Positions 18,053 through 26,993 are shown, counted from the stretch's first letter. The stretch is 64,000 nucleotides of DNA from an uncultured Paracoccaceae bacterium (GCA_947492825.1 CANLNT010000001.1:1612001-1676000); one strand, 5' to 3'. The notes: a model not told the origin generated them from the letters alone. Program-made: numbers and translations.

Positions 18053-19234
18053 TTAGCTGGTGCCAAACTTCAACAACTTGATGGCGGCAAAATCGCTCAC
18101 CGCACCACCAACGCGCTTAGTGGCGTAAAACAGCACATGTGGCTTGGCCGAGAACGGATCACGCAGAACGCGCAGATCGGGACGCTCTGCAACGGTATAG
18201 CCTGCGGCAAAGTCACCAAAGGCGATCGGCGTGGCATCGGACGCTGCATCAGGCATGTCTTCCGCGATCAGCACCGGATAGCCCAGCAATCGCGCAGGTT
18301 CACCCGCAGCAAGTCCGTCAGACCACAAGAACCGCCCGTCTGCGTCTTTCAACTTGCGAACCAGGCCAGCAGTGCGGCTATTCATCACAAAGGCAGCCCC
18401 GGCACGGTATTCGGCGCCCAATGCATAGACCAGATCAATAACCGCATCCGCATCGCCAATGCCACCGTCCACGCCAGTTGGCACATAGCCAAGATTGCCC
18501 CAGGCCCAGACGCCATTGTCGACAGTTGGATAAGTCATGATGCCCATTGGCTTGTCGACACCGTCACCGTTCACGAATGCATCGGCTTCGGACCGGGCAA
18601 ACTTGTCTGCAATCCGACCGGCCAGCCATCCCTCAATATCAAAGGCGCTGTCATCAAGCAGGCGCTGGCTCGCTTTTGGCAAGGCGGACAATTCATGCAG
18701 CGGGATGGTGATCCGGTCGATCTGCGGGCTGTCTGTCTCAGCCGTCGGGTCGGTTTCGGTGGCCCATCCAGCACCCATTTCAGTGTGATCAACCAGCACA
18801 TCGTAGGATGTCGCATCGACATTCACGACGCTGGCAATGGACCGGATCGATGCCGTGCTGCTCAGCGTGCTTTGAATGGCGTCCGCTGTCTGCGGATCAA
18901 CCAGATAACCGCCGTCTGCTGCCACGGCAGAGCTCATCGCCTTGCCTTCCAGGCTTAGCCCGCGCAGGCCTTCGTCGTCGCCGGACCGCAAGTAGGCTGC
19001 AAAAGCCTTCTGGTGCGGTGCTTCCTCTGCAGCAGCCATCGCCAAAGCGGGGCGGCCTGCCATCATCGTCTTACGGTCAAGCTTGTTCATGCGGTCTTCC
19101 TGTTTTTGCATCTTGGCGTCAATGCCGGTTGAGAATGTCTTGAATTCGCTGACAAACCCGCTGATCGCGGTACGCAGCTCCTCGGCCGGAGACAGATCTT
19201 CCCCGGTCCGAGACTTGGTCTCGGTCTGTGTCAT
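18053..19234 (-). CDS. orfg5: GTA g5: major capsid protein, HK97 family
   Basis: A 393-residue HK97-fold capsid precursor. The first 100 or so residues are a charged helical scaffold (FVSEFKTFSTGIDAKMQKQE, MNKLDRKTMMAGRPAL) that the prohead protease g4 should remove. The mature shell then starts near LSLEGKAMSSAVAADGGYLV. The E-loop and P-domain segments are followed by the C-terminal SDFAAIKLLKFGTS. RcGTA g5 is the marker gene used to detect GTAs and this copy looks intact, with GAGG before the ATG. Confidence 0.96.
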   Translation of the reverse strand: MTQTETKSRTGEDLSPAEELRTAISGFVSEFKTFSTGIDAKMQKQEDRMNKLDRKTMMAGRPALAMAAAEEAPHQKAFAAYLRSGDDEGLRGLSLEGKAMSSAVAADGGYLVDPQTADAIQSTLSSTASIRSIASVVNVDATSYDVLVDHTEMGAGWATETDPTAETDSPQIDRITIPLHELSALPKASQRLLDDSAFDIEGWLAGRIADKFARSEADAFVNGDGVDKPMGIMTYPTVDNGVWAWGNLGYVPTGVDGGIGDADAVIDLVYALGAEYRAGAAFVMNSRTAGLVRKLKDADGRFLWSDGLAAGEPARLLGYPVLIAEDMPDAASDATPIAFGDFAAGYTVAERPDLRVLRDPFSAKPHVLFYATKRVGGAVSDFAAIKLLKFGTS

Positions 19235-19263
19235 CTTGGTCCTCTTGTCGTGGGTGGCGCTAA

Positions 19264-19812
19264 TCAGGTGTCGGTTCTGACCAGCTCGGATCGGGCGGCA
19301 CTAAAAACGGCCGCCAATTCGCGCAATGTGGCATCAGCGGGATCGTCCGCCTTGGCCGCCACCCGCGCATCGGGCAACATGGGAAACGTCACAAGTGAGA
19401 CCTCCCACAATTCAAGCTCTGACAGCACGCGGCCGCCATTGGTGTCTTTGGTGGCGCGCACCGTGCGGTATCCGATGGACAAACCGTCAATTGCGCCTGC
19501 CGTGATAAGTGCTGCAGCCTCTCGTCCTTTCGCCACATCCTGCAGGATGCGTCCTTTGACCCACAGCCCCTTGCCGTCCTCGCGGATTTCGTCCCAAACG
19601 CCGATGGGTTGCGCCGGGTCGTGCTGCCACAGCATTTTGACCGTGCTGCCTTTGTCCTTCAGCGCCTTGAGCGCTGCGACATAGGCCCCTTTGCTCACGA
19701 CATCACCACCTTGGTCTGTTTTTCCAAACAGCGAGGCGTAACCCGAAATTTCGGCACCATCGGTGACAGTCAGGCCGGCATCCATCTGACAGAACTTGTG
19801 CTCAAGTGTCAT
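19264..19812 (-). CDS. orfg4: GTA g4: prohead protease
   Basis: A 182-residue HK97-family prohead serine protease that cleaves the scaffold domain of g5 during head maturation. It contains GYASLFGKTDQGGDVVSKGAY, KMLWQHDPAQPIGVWDEI (catalytic His) and GAIDGLSIGYRT (catalytic Ser). Spacing to g5 is 29 nt, and AGGAG precedes the start. It is full length and not fused to the capsid gene. Confidence 0.95.
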   Translation of the reverse strand: MTLEHKFCQMDAGLTVTDGAEISGYASLFGKTDQGGDVVSKGAYVAALKALKDKGSTVKMLWQHDPAQPIGVWDEIREDGKGLWVKGRILQDVAKGREAAALITAGAIDGLSIGYRTVRATKDTNGGRVLSELELWEVSLVTFPMLPDARVAAKADDPADATLRELAAVFSAARSELVRTDT

Positions 19813-19830
19813 GTCGTCTCCTTTTTCGCG

Positions 19831-20040
19831 TTAGCTCTGCGGTGAAAATGTTTGAATGATTTCAAAAAGAAGCAGCGCAGCGGTGCCGCAAACCAGCATC
19901 AAGATCTGCCATTCCAGCTTCTGAATGATGCTCTCGATCCGCGTCAGACGTGCATCAACCTGAGCGAACCAGAAGTCTGTAACAGGCAGCGGTGTAGACC
20001 TGCGGCCTTTGGCTGAAATCTCGACAATATTATCCTTCAT
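19831..20040 (-). CDS. orfg3.5: GTA g3.5: head formation protein
   Basis: A 69-residue bitopic protein. It starts at the ATG at 20040 (MKDNIVEISAKGRRSTPLPV), has a charged helical middle and ends in one membrane helix (LEWQILMLVCGTAALLLFEII). It overlaps the portal stop by 11 nt. It matches the small gene between portal and protease in RcGTA, known from genetics as a head-formation factor. A longer frame to 20067 exists but its first codons lie inside the portal gene and lack a ribosome site. Confidence 0.88.
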   Translation of the reverse strand: MKDNIVEISAKGRRSTPLPVTDFWFAQVDARLTRIESIIQKLEWQILMLVCGTAALLLFEIIQTFSPQS

Positions 20041-21214
20041 TGCCCACCTCCTGCACCGGCAGCCCAAGAAGTGCGCGCTTCTCCGATGCGGTCAGAAAAC
20101 TCGCCTCTGCAATGCGCCGCCATTGCGCATCGCGCTCAATCGACAGGGCTGGAATTTGGTCCAGATCAGGGCGTAGCTCGACGACCTCTGCAGTATAATC
20201 CGAAAGCCAGTCAGCAATCGCACCACTGACCCGCGTCACCAGCGGCAAGACCGTCAGACGATAGAATGCCCGGTTGGCTTCCTGGTAGTTGGCGTAGGTG
20301 GCGTCGCCCGTAATCCCCAGCAGCATCGGTGGCACACCAAAGGCAACAGCAATCTCGCGGGCGGCCGCCTCTTTGGTCTTTTGGAACTCCATGTCCGAAG
20401 GCGAAAAGCCCATCGGCTTCCAGTCCAACCCACCTTCAAGCAACATCGGTCGACCAGCATTGCGCGCGCCCTGATGGTGGCTCTCCATCTCGCTCAGCAA
20501 GCGGTCATATTGATCAGATGATAGCTGTGCCTGCCCTTCGGCCCCTTTGTAGACAATCGCACCGGATGGTCGCGCGGCATTGTCCAAAAGGGCTTTGGAC
20601 CAGCTGGAAGCCGCATTGTGGACATCAATCGCGCCTGCAGCGGCCTGCATGGCTGACAAGCCGTAGTGGTCGTCTTGTGGATGGAACGATTTGATATGAC
20701 ACACCGGGCTCGCACCACCTTGCAAGGTAAAGCGATGCTTACGACCGTTGACGTTGTATTCATATGCAACCGGCCAGCCATCCGCACCAGGGACAAGGCT
20801 CATCCGGTCAGAGCGCAGCACATGCAACTCACCGGGCAAACCTTCATCACCAACGGCCTCGATATAGGCGTTGCCAGTCAAAAGGAGCTGCCCAAACAGG
20901 TTCTCCAGCAATTCGGCGCGCCCTTGCCCCGCATTCGGACGCGAAAGAAGCTCTAGAATGGGGTGAACATCATAGCGCTGTTTTTGATCTTGCAGGACCA
21001 ACGGTACTGCGGCGGCAGCTTCTGCAATCAGCTTCACGGCGCGGAACCCAATCGGGTTGGACGCAAAACCGGTCTTGGTCAGTGACACGGTGTCGCGTGC
21101 CGACCAGGCAACGCGGCCTTGCGTCGACCATGCGATCACACGGCCCGCAGCCGAGGCTTTTGTTTCCGCAACCGCCGCAGCCGTCGCGTCGCCCTTGCCA
21201 AAAAACTGGAACAT
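20030..21214 (-). CDS. orfg3: GTA g3: portal protein
   Basis: A 394-residue HK97-type portal through which DNA is packaged and ejected. The start at 21214 (MFQFFGKGDATAAAVAETKA) follows AAGGAGAAGTGG. Diagnostic segments are GFASNPIGFRAVKLIAEAAA, LLLTGNAYIEAVGDEG and the C-terminal AVAFGVPPMLLGITGDATYA with NYQEANRAFYRLTVLPL. The frame remains open to 21346, but that extension overlaps g2 and has no ribosome site. It has standard GTA length and is intact. Confidence 0.95.
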   Translation of the reverse strand: MFQFFGKGDATAAAVAETKASAAGRVIAWSTQGRVAWSARDTVSLTKTGFASNPIGFRAVKLIAEAAAAVPLVLQDQKQRYDVHPILELLSRPNAGQGRAELLENLFGQLLLTGNAYIEAVGDEGLPGELHVLRSDRMSLVPGADGWPVAYEYNVNGRKHRFTLQGGASPVCHIKSFHPQDDHYGLSAMQAAAGAIDVHNAASSWSKALLDNAARPSGAIVYKGAEGQAQLSSDQYDRLLSEMESHHQGARNAGRPMLLEGGLDWKPMGFSPSDMEFQKTKEAAAREIAVAFGVPPMLLGITGDATYANYQEANRAFYRLTVLPLVTRVSGAIADWLSDYTAEVVELRPDLDQIPALSIERDAQWRRIAEASFLTASEKRALLGLPVQEVGNEG

Positions 21215-21335
21215 CCACTTCTCCTTGCTGGCACCACATCCTGGCGCGCCGTCTTGTTCGTTCGAGCAATCTGCCCGTAAAGTATTGAAAGTTTCGATGA
21301 GCACCGCACGGTGCCCGGCACTCCAGAGAATCCAG

Positions 21336-22736
21336 CTACAATCCACGCACTTGCGGTGCCGCCCATGACTTGGCGGGGATCAGCATCAGCTCTGTCAACG
21401 CCCAGACAAGCGCGTCAACACGGTCGGGCGATCCTTTTCCCTCAAATCCCAGCAGCGTCATCTGGCCCATCTCAGCCTCAAGGTCTTGCAGCCCTCTGAC
21501 ATGGGCTACCCTGCCCTGCGCGTACAGCGCCGCCACAGGTTCTGCGCGTGCGGCTTTCCCGCGCGAGGCGTGCAAGCCTTTCACAGGTACCAATGGATCA
21601 ACGCTGCGGATGACTGTCTCAACCAAATCACCGCCTTGGTTCACCTCCGCGACCAAGCGGTCTGCCTGGTGCCGGTGCAAGGCGGCTACGGCCGCTTTGG
21701 CCCAAGTCAGCGGCGCTGCCGCCGCAACACTTGCGTCCTCCAGCACATAAGCTCGCCATTCATATGGCGGCCCTTTCATCACGACACCCGCCACAATGAT
21801 TCCGCAGGCATCCGACCGGGCATGTCCGCTGACCGGCGGATCGACTGCCACGACAATGCGATCCATTTCAGGTGCTGTGCTGACAACCTGCCGCGCGACA
21901 TCATCCATGTCCCACAGGCCCCCTTGCACATCCGTCAACAAAGCACCGTCCAGTTCTTGCCGACCCAGCCGTGTCCCAGCATAGCGGCCCTGCACTTCCT
22001 TTAGAAAACTGGGCGCAAGGTTCGCGGCATTGTCGAATGTCGTCGCACGTGTCATCCGCGTGCTGTCAGTTTCCAACAACCTCCGCAACAACGGAACGTT
22101 GCGCGGCGTCGTCGTGACCGTCGCGCGCGGCGCCTCACCCAACCGCAACCCAAATTGCAACATATCCCAGGCTTCGTCGGGATGCGGCCATTTTGCCAAT
22201 TCATCCACCCATGCCCCATCAAACTGCGGTCCGCGCAGGCTTTCTGGATCAAAAGCAGAGAATAACTGCGCTGTTGCCCCGTTTTCCCATTGCAGCATTT
22301 TGCGGCCGGCGACCCAATTAGGACGAAATGCAGGTGGCGACATCGCAAGGATCCCGCTTTCACCAAAGATCATGACCTCGCGGGCCTGCTCAATCGTCTC
22401 GCCCACCAGTGCGATGCGCTGTGCCTGTCCTTGCAAGGTCTGCGTTGGCCCTTCGACCATCGTGCGCACCCATTCGGCCCCGGCGCGGGTCTTACCCGCG
22501 CCGCGCCCACCCAAGATGACCCAGGTCCGCCAATCCCCCTCCGGTGCCAGTTGATGCGGCATCGCCCAAAAGGCAAAGAGGTAGGGCAGCATTTCCAGTT
22601 CAGCTGGCGTCAGGGTCTTCAGAAACCGCCTTTGCACCGAGCGTGGCGCGGAGGCGATCAAGCCTGCGCCCAATTTGATCCCGGATTGTTTCAAGATCGA
22701 TGGGCTCATCAGTTTCTGCGTTTTTGATTTGGTCAT
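21336..22736 (-). CDS. orfg2: GTA g2: large terminase subunit
   Basis: A 466-residue packaging ATPase/nuclease. Walker A is GGRGAGKTRAGAEWVRTM, and the probable Walker B/acidic site is GAWVDELAKW. The C-terminal RNase H-like nuclease includes RIVVAVDPPVSGHARSDACG and the Asp in DRVDALVWALTE. The preferred start at 22736 has GAGG 6 nt upstream, and it gives a 137-nt overlap with g1. An ATG at 22709 is an alternative. GTA terminases package host DNA by headful cutting and not from a pac site. Confidence 0.94.
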   Translation of the reverse strand: MTKSKTQKLMSPSILKQSGIKLGAGLIASAPRSVQRRFLKTLTPAELEMLPYLFAFWAMPHQLAPEGDWRTWVILGGRGAGKTRAGAEWVRTMVEGPTQTLQGQAQRIALVGETIEQAREVMIFGESGILAMSPPAFRPNWVAGRKMLQWENGATAQLFSAFDPESLRGPQFDGAWVDELAKWPHPDEAWDMLQFGLRLGEAPRATVTTTPRNVPLLRRLLETDSTRMTRATTFDNAANLAPSFLKEVQGRYAGTRLGRQELDGALLTDVQGGLWDMDDVARQVVSTAPEMDRIVVAVDPPVSGHARSDACGIIVAGVVMKGPPYEWRAYVLEDASVAAAAPLTWAKAAVAALHRHQADRLVAEVNQGGDLVETVIRSVDPLVPVKGLHASRGKAARAEPVAALYAQGRVAHVRGLQDLEAEMGQMTLLGFEGKGSPDRVDALVWALTELMLIPAKSWAAPQVRGL

Positions 22737-22953
22737 ATAGGGCCTCTTCGGCTTTGAGCAGAAGAGCCTGCAACCTTTGCAGCTCATTCAACTTGCGTTT
22801 GACAACCTGCCCGGTCAGCACTTCTTTGCGACTCGTATGGCTGCCGTAGAAGGCCATCATCCGCCTGATTTCGCGGAACATCTCGCGATATTCCGCAAAG
22901 CGTCTGTGCACCTGCGCGTGCTTAACGCGCGGTGGATCTGTCGTTGATGTCAT
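22600..22953 (-). CDS. orfg1: GTA g1: small terminase subunit
   Basis: A 117-residue helical protein in the position of RcGTA g1, the small terminase that recruits DNA to the large subunit. It is rich in basic residues (RRFAEYREMFREIRRMMAFY) and heptad-like helices (RKLNELQRLQALLLKAEEAL), compatible with an oligomeric TerS. The start at 22953 is chosen by homology-like length; 23013 is also in frame. The 3' half overlaps g2 in another frame. It is the first gene of the GTA unit, so its promoter should lie within 22954-23055. Confidence 0.85.
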   Translation of the reverse strand: MTSTTDPPRVKHAQVHRRFAEYREMFREIRRMMAFYGSHTSRKEVLTGQVVKRKLNELQRLQALLLKAEEALYDQIKNAETDEPIDLETIRDQIGRRLDRLRATLGAKAVSEDPDAS

Positions 22954-23054
22954 TGGTCGCGCCTGTACTGGTTCCCGTCCGATACAGTCCGCAAAACGAT
23001 GCCTTCCCCGCACCTTTTTGCAATCCCGACGCTACAGCAATCGCAGGCACATGG

Positions 23055-23088
23055 CAAAAAGGCGGGCAACACTACCGTGCGCCCGCCT
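23055..23088 (-). terminator. Terminator between mltG and GTA cluster
   Basis: A hairpin with arms AGGCGGGC and GCCCGCCT is followed on the minus strand by TTTTTGCC. It lies 28 nt after the mltG stop, so the GTA genes probably need their own promoter downstream of it. Confidence 0.85.
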
Positions 23089-23115
23089 CAGCATTTCGTT
23101 TACCAAGATTGCAGT

Positions 23116-24276
23116 TTAGCCGTCGTTGTTGGCAGCCCGATCAGCCTCAATCTCACGCCACCGCGCGACATTGCGGTTGTGGTCTTCCAGATTGGTTGCA
23201 AAGGCATGACCTCCGGTTCCGTCGGCCACAAAGAAGATGAAATCTGTCGTATCAGGATCAAGTGCGGCCAGAATGCTCTCGCGGCCCGGGTTTGCGATCG
23301 GCGTCGGCGGAAGCGCTGGAATAACATAGGTATTCCAAGGGGTTTCGCGCCGCAACTCAGACTGCCGCAAGCCACGCCCCAACACACCTTCACCCTTGGT
23401 AACACCATAAATGACTGTCGGGTCAGTCTGTAGTTTCATCCCTTGGTTCAAACGGTTCACAAACACGCTCGCAACCTGCCGTCGTTCTTCCGGTACGCCG
23501 GTTTCTTTCTCAACGATGCTTGCAAGGATCAATGCTTCTTCAGGTGATTGCAGCGGCAGCCCATCCGTCCGGCCCGCCCATGCCTCGGCCAAGAACGCCG
23601 TCTGCGCTGCGGTCATTTGCGCGATCAGGTCATTGGGGTTGTCGCCAGGCCGAAACTCATAGTTGTCGGGTGCCAGACTTCCTTCGGGCGGAATGTCGTC
23701 AATCGTACCTTCCAGCACATTCAGATTATTCAGCGCCTCGCGTACCTGCCAACTTGTGACGCCTTCGGCCAAAACCACGTTATAGCTGGTGTCGCTATCC
23801 TCGCGCGCGGCCTGATACGCCTCAGGCTCTGCCTCACTTGGATCAAAGCGTGCCAGATCAACAAACCGATTGCTGGCCGGGTCAAGCTCTCGAACCTGCA
23901 CCTGCTGCGAATTCACACCGACACGGTAAATGATCTCTGTCCCGCAGGTGTTTTGCCCACCACGCGTGATGATATCGGCGATCTCTTCCATCGAGGCGCC
24001 CTCGGCCACGCGGAAACTCCCTGCTTTCAGATCACCGGACTTGCCTGCATAATCCACACCCATCCGAAAAATGGCGGGCGAAGAGACAGCACCTTGCGCC
24101 TCAAGCGTCTCAGCGACGCGGCGCATGTTGCTCCCGCTTTCAACCCGCAGACACATCGCTTGTGCCAAAGGTCCCGGTGCCGTGTACTGACTGCTACCCC
24201 AAGCAATCACGCCACCCGCAAGGAACAGCGCAACCACAAAGAACGTCAGTGCATTAGACGCGATATGTCGCCACAT
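23116..24276 (-). CDS. mltG: Endolytic murein transglycosylase
   Basis: A 386-residue inner-membrane lytic transglycosylase that cleaves nascent glycan strands and helps end peptidoglycan polymerisation. It has an N-terminal membrane anchor (ALTFFVVALFLAGGVIAWGS), a LysM-like region, then the YceG domain with the catalytic Glu in EALILASIVEKETGVPEER and the conserved LQTDPTVIYG. Its ATG shares one base with the fabF stop (TGATG), so the two are coupled. A fabF-mltG arrangement is common in bacteria. Confidence 0.96.
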   Translation of the reverse strand: MWRHIASNALTFFVVALFLAGGVIAWGSSQYTAPGPLAQAMCLRVESGSNMRRVAETLEAQGAVSSPAIFRMGVDYAGKSGDLKAGSFRVAEGASMEEIADIITRGGQNTCGTEIIYRVGVNSQQVQVRELDPASNRFVDLARFDPSEAEPEAYQAAREDSDTSYNVVLAEGVTSWQVREALNNLNVLEGTIDDIPPEGSLAPDNYEFRPGDNPNDLIAQMTAAQTAFLAEAWAGRTDGLPLQSPEEALILASIVEKETGVPEERRQVASVFVNRLNQGMKLQTDPTVIYGVTKGEGVLGRGLRQSELRRETPWNTYVIPALPPTPIANPGRESILAALDPDTTDFIFFVADGTGGHAFATNLEDHNRNVARWREIEADRAANNDG

Positions 24277-25538
24277 CAGGTGACTTTCCCCAAGACAAGG
24301 CTTGCGTTGGTGCCGCCAAATCCAAAGGAGTTTGACAAAGCCACATCAATCCGGCGCGGACGCTTTTCGTTTGCACAAAGATCAACTTTGGTATCCGCCG
24401 CAATCGTATCGAGGTTGATGGTCGGCGGTGCGACCTGATCGCGGATCGCCAGGATAGAGAAAATCGCCTCAATCGCGCCTGCCGCACCCAACAAGTGCCC
24501 GGTCATCGACTTGGTAGATGACATTGTCAACTTTGCCGCTGCAGCCTCACCAACCAAACGTTCAACTGCGCCAAGTTCGATGGTATCGGCCATCGTGGAC
24601 GTGCCATGTGCGTTCACGTAGTCAATCTTCTCCGGTGCAATGCCCGCATTGCGGCAAGCCGCGCGCATAGCGCGTTCCGCGCCCTCGTGATCTGGCGGCG
24701 GGGCGGTAATGTGATGGGCATCGCCTGACAGGCCATAGCCCAAAATCTCGGCATAAATCTTGGCGCCGCGGGCTTTGGCGTGCTCGTAGTCTTCCAGCAC
24801 AACAATCCCCGCACCTTCACCCATCACAAACCCATCGCGGTCTGCATCCCATGGACGGCTGGCCTTGGTTGGATCTTCAGCATGCGCTGTGCTCAATGCC
24901 TTGCAAGCGTTGAAACCCGCGATGCCCAAACGGCAGATTGCTGCCTCTGCACCACCGGCAATCATCACATCGGCATCGCCATGCTGGATCAAACGGCTTG
25001 CATCGCCGATTGCATGAGCACCGGTCGAACAAGCCGTTACCACCGAATGGTTCGGCCCCTTGAACCCATACCGGATCGAGACTTGACCAGAGATCAGGTT
25101 GATCAACGCGCCCGGTACAAAGAACGGCGACACACGACGTGGACCTTTTTCTTCCATCATCACAGCGGTGTCCGCGATAGAGTTCAGACCACCTATGCCT
25201 GACCCGATCAGAACGCCGGTCCGCTCAAGGCTTTCAGCGTCGTCTGGCATCCAGCCCGCATCTTCAATGGCTTGCTGGGCGGCAGCCATCCCGAACAGAA
25301 TAAAGGTATCGACCTTTCTCTGTTCCTTGGGCTCCATGTATTTGGCAGCGTCGAATGTACCATCTGTACCGTCACCAAACGGGACTTCGCAGGCATAGGT
25401 CGTGGTCAGACCCGTGGTATCAAAACGGCTGATCGCTCCAGCTCCGGACTGACCGTCCAAGATCCTGCTCCAGCTGGCCTCGACCCCGTCAGCCAATGGC
25501 GTGACCAGACCCAGTCCCGTGACAACTACGCGGCGCAT
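24276..25538 (-). CDS. fabF: 3-oxoacyl-ACP synthase II
   Basis: A 420-residue condensing enzyme that elongates acyl-ACP with malonyl-ACP. The catalytic triad is clear: Cys in VTACSTGAHAIGDASRL, His in VNAHGTSTMADT and His in GHLLGAAGAIEAIFS. It starts MRRVVVTGLGLVTPLADGVE, as usual. It belongs to the fabD-fabG-acpP-fabF-mltG fatty-acid cluster, although a convergent PilZ gene separates it from acpP. Confidence 0.97.
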   Translation of the reverse strand: MRRVVVTGLGLVTPLADGVEASWSRILDGQSGAGAISRFDTTGLTTTYACEVPFGDGTDGTFDAAKYMEPKEQRKVDTFILFGMAAAQQAIEDAGWMPDDAESLERTGVLIGSGIGGLNSIADTAVMMEEKGPRRVSPFFVPGALINLISGQVSIRYGFKGPNHSVVTACSTGAHAIGDASRLIQHGDADVMIAGGAEAAICRLGIAGFNACKALSTAHAEDPTKASRPWDADRDGFVMGEGAGIVVLEDYEHAKARGAKIYAEILGYGLSGDAHHITAPPPDHEGAERAMRAACRNAGIAPEKIDYVNAHGTSTMADTIELGAVERLVGEAAAAKLTMSSTKSMTGHLLGAAGAIEAIFSILAIRDQVAPPTINLDTIAADTKVDLCANEKRPRRIDVALSNSFGFGGTNASLVLGKVT

Positions 25539-25666
25539 GTTTTGCCCTCACCTCTGATTAATTGGCCCCTGATACCGCAGCCCTTTGGGCGGGGGCAAGG
25601 GCCGAGGATATAAACCGCAACTTCATGCTTAAACGCCCTTTAACCATACTCGAGTTAACACAGCAC

Positions 25667-26623
25667 ATGTTCAACAAAACGCCATTCAAATCTTCTGTCC
25701 TTGCCCTCGTTGCAGCACTGGCCATGCCACATGCCGCAAAAGCCGCGGTGGACTGTGACGCAATCAACGCGTTGTCCCGTATTTCGGACACGGTGACGTC
25801 CCATAACAACTGGCCCGTAGATCAGGTGCTTCCAAACGGATTGCGTCGCGATTTTGCGCGTTTCAACCAATCCAACATCCGGCATCTGTTTGAAGAATAT
25901 CCGGATGCGCAGGCCATTCAAACCCTTGAAAATTTTGGACAAACAGCGCAAAGGATCGCGCAGCTTGCGCGCAGCAATCGTGGTGCGGACATCCATCTTT
26001 TGCTGCAATCACCTGCGATTGTTACGCTCTTTGATGACGCCAAAGATGTGCTTGATCAACTGGGCTGCAATGGCCCTCGGGCCGCGGCAAAAACGCAGCC
26101 AGACACCGTTTCAAATGCCTCGGCCCAAGGGGGCGCATCAGATGGTTTGACAGAGGTCTCAACAGGCTTGGGGCTCGTGGTTTCGTCACGACCGATTCTG
26201 CTGATAATTTGCTTTTTGGTACTGGTCGCCGTCTGTTTTGCCAGCATTCTGATACGTCAGCGCAGCGTGGCAGTGCGGCGCAAAAGACGCCGCTTTGTGC
26301 TGAACCAATCGGTGGAGTTTTGCTGTGATGGGCCGCCGTTGAATGGCAGGATTTTGGATATCAGCTGCTTTGGCACCAAACTGCACCATTACGGCCAATT
26401 ACCGACCGACGACCAGTTCGCGATTCAGATCCTACTGAATAACAAATGGCGGGATGCAACGGTCAAATGGGCCAATGATCACTATGCGGGGCTGGCATTT
26501 GACACGCCACTTTCCCGGGCCAGTGTGTTCCAAATCCTTAAGTCAAAACAAAAGGATAAAGCTCCACCCGCAAAAAAAACGACGCCCGCACGGGCGCCGT
26601 CTTTAGAAAGCACTGATCTTTGA
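25667..26623 (+). CDS. Membrane PilZ-domain protein with periplasmic helical domain
   Basis: A protein of about 318 residues. It has a signal peptide (FKSSVLALVAALAMPHAAKA), then a helical periplasmic region of about 140 residues with two Cys (VDCDAIN, QLGCNGPR). One membrane helix follows (ILLIICFLVLVAVCFASILI), then a cytoplasmic PilZ domain. The cyclic-di-GMP motifs are visible: an Arg-rich RRKRRRF and DISCFG (the D/NxSxxG motif). It may transmit c-di-GMP signals to the envelope; the partner is unknown. The start at 25667 is chosen for the signal peptide; 25625 is also in frame. Its 3' end contains the acpP terminator. Confidence 0.82.
   Translation: MFNKTPFKSSVLALVAALAMPHAAKAAVDCDAINALSRISDTVTSHNNWPVDQVLPNGLRRDFARFNQSNIRHLFEEYPDAQAIQTLENFGQTAQRIAQLARSNRGADIHLLLQSPAIVTLFDDAKDVLDQLGCNGPRAAAKTQPDTVSNASAQGGASDGLTEVSTGLGLVVSSRPILLIICFLVLVAVCFASILIRQRSVAVRRKRRRFVLNQSVEFCCDGPPLNGRILDISCFGTKLHHYGQLPTDDQFAIQILLNNKWRDATVKWANDHYAGLAFDTPLSRASVFQILKSKQKDKAPPAKKTTPARAPSLESTDL
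26572..26601 (-). terminator. acpP terminator inside convergent PilZ gene
   Basis: On the minus strand a GC hairpin (GCGCCCG-TG-CGGGCGT) is followed by eight T. It starts 24 nt after the acpP stop and lies wholly within the last 18 codons of the PilZ gene on the other strand. Confidence 0.85.
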
Positions 26624-26624
26624 C

Positions 26625-26858
26625 TTACTTGGAGTCAGAGATGAACTTCACCGCGTCACCAAACGATTGAATCGTTTCGGCGGCGTCATCAGGAATTTCG
26701 ATGCCAAATTCTTCTTCGAACGCCATCACCAGTTCGACCGTATCAAGGCTGTCTGCGCCCAGATCATCAATAAAAGATGCACCCTCGACAACTTTGTCTT
26801 CTTCCACACCAAGATGCTCTACAACAATCTTGCGTACGCGGTCTGCGACGTCGCTCAT
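26625..26858 (-). CDS. acpP: Acyl carrier protein
   Basis: A 77-residue acidic carrier of fatty acyl intermediates. The phosphopantetheine serine is in [19 protein letters not shown], the standard DSL motif. The protein starts [20 protein letters not shown]. It has its own good terminator and a plausible promoter upstream, consistent with ACP being expressed more strongly than neighbouring fab genes. It lies 135 bp downstream of fabG. Confidence 0.98.
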   Translation of the reverse strand: MSDVADRVRKIVVEHLGVEEDKVVEGASFIDDLGADSLDTVELVMAFEEEFGIEIPDDAAETIQSFGDAVKFISDSK

Positions 26859-26935
26859 GGCTATTCCTCACGTTCTGCTGGGCATTTGCCCGGTTTTTGG
26901 GGCCCTTGGCGGGTCGCCCGTCTCAATCTTCGTGG

Positions 26936-26964
26936 CCTATAGCAGAGATTTTGTTTAGCGCAAA
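26936..26964 (-). promoter_or_regulatory. Candidate acpP promoter
   Basis: Minus-strand TTTGCG and TATAGG hexamers are 17 nt apart, and the -10 ends 77 nt before the acpP start. A GTTT-AGCGC-AAAC imperfect palindrome overlaps the -35 region. The call is by pattern only. Confidence 0.4.
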
Positions 26965-26993
26965 CGCTTTCCGGCATCCCCGCCACAGCATCG

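Noticed and set aside
9062..22953. Possible prophage
   Set aside because: No integrase, repressor, replication or lysis genes are present, and gene order matches RcGTA g1-g15, so it is a gene transfer agent cluster.
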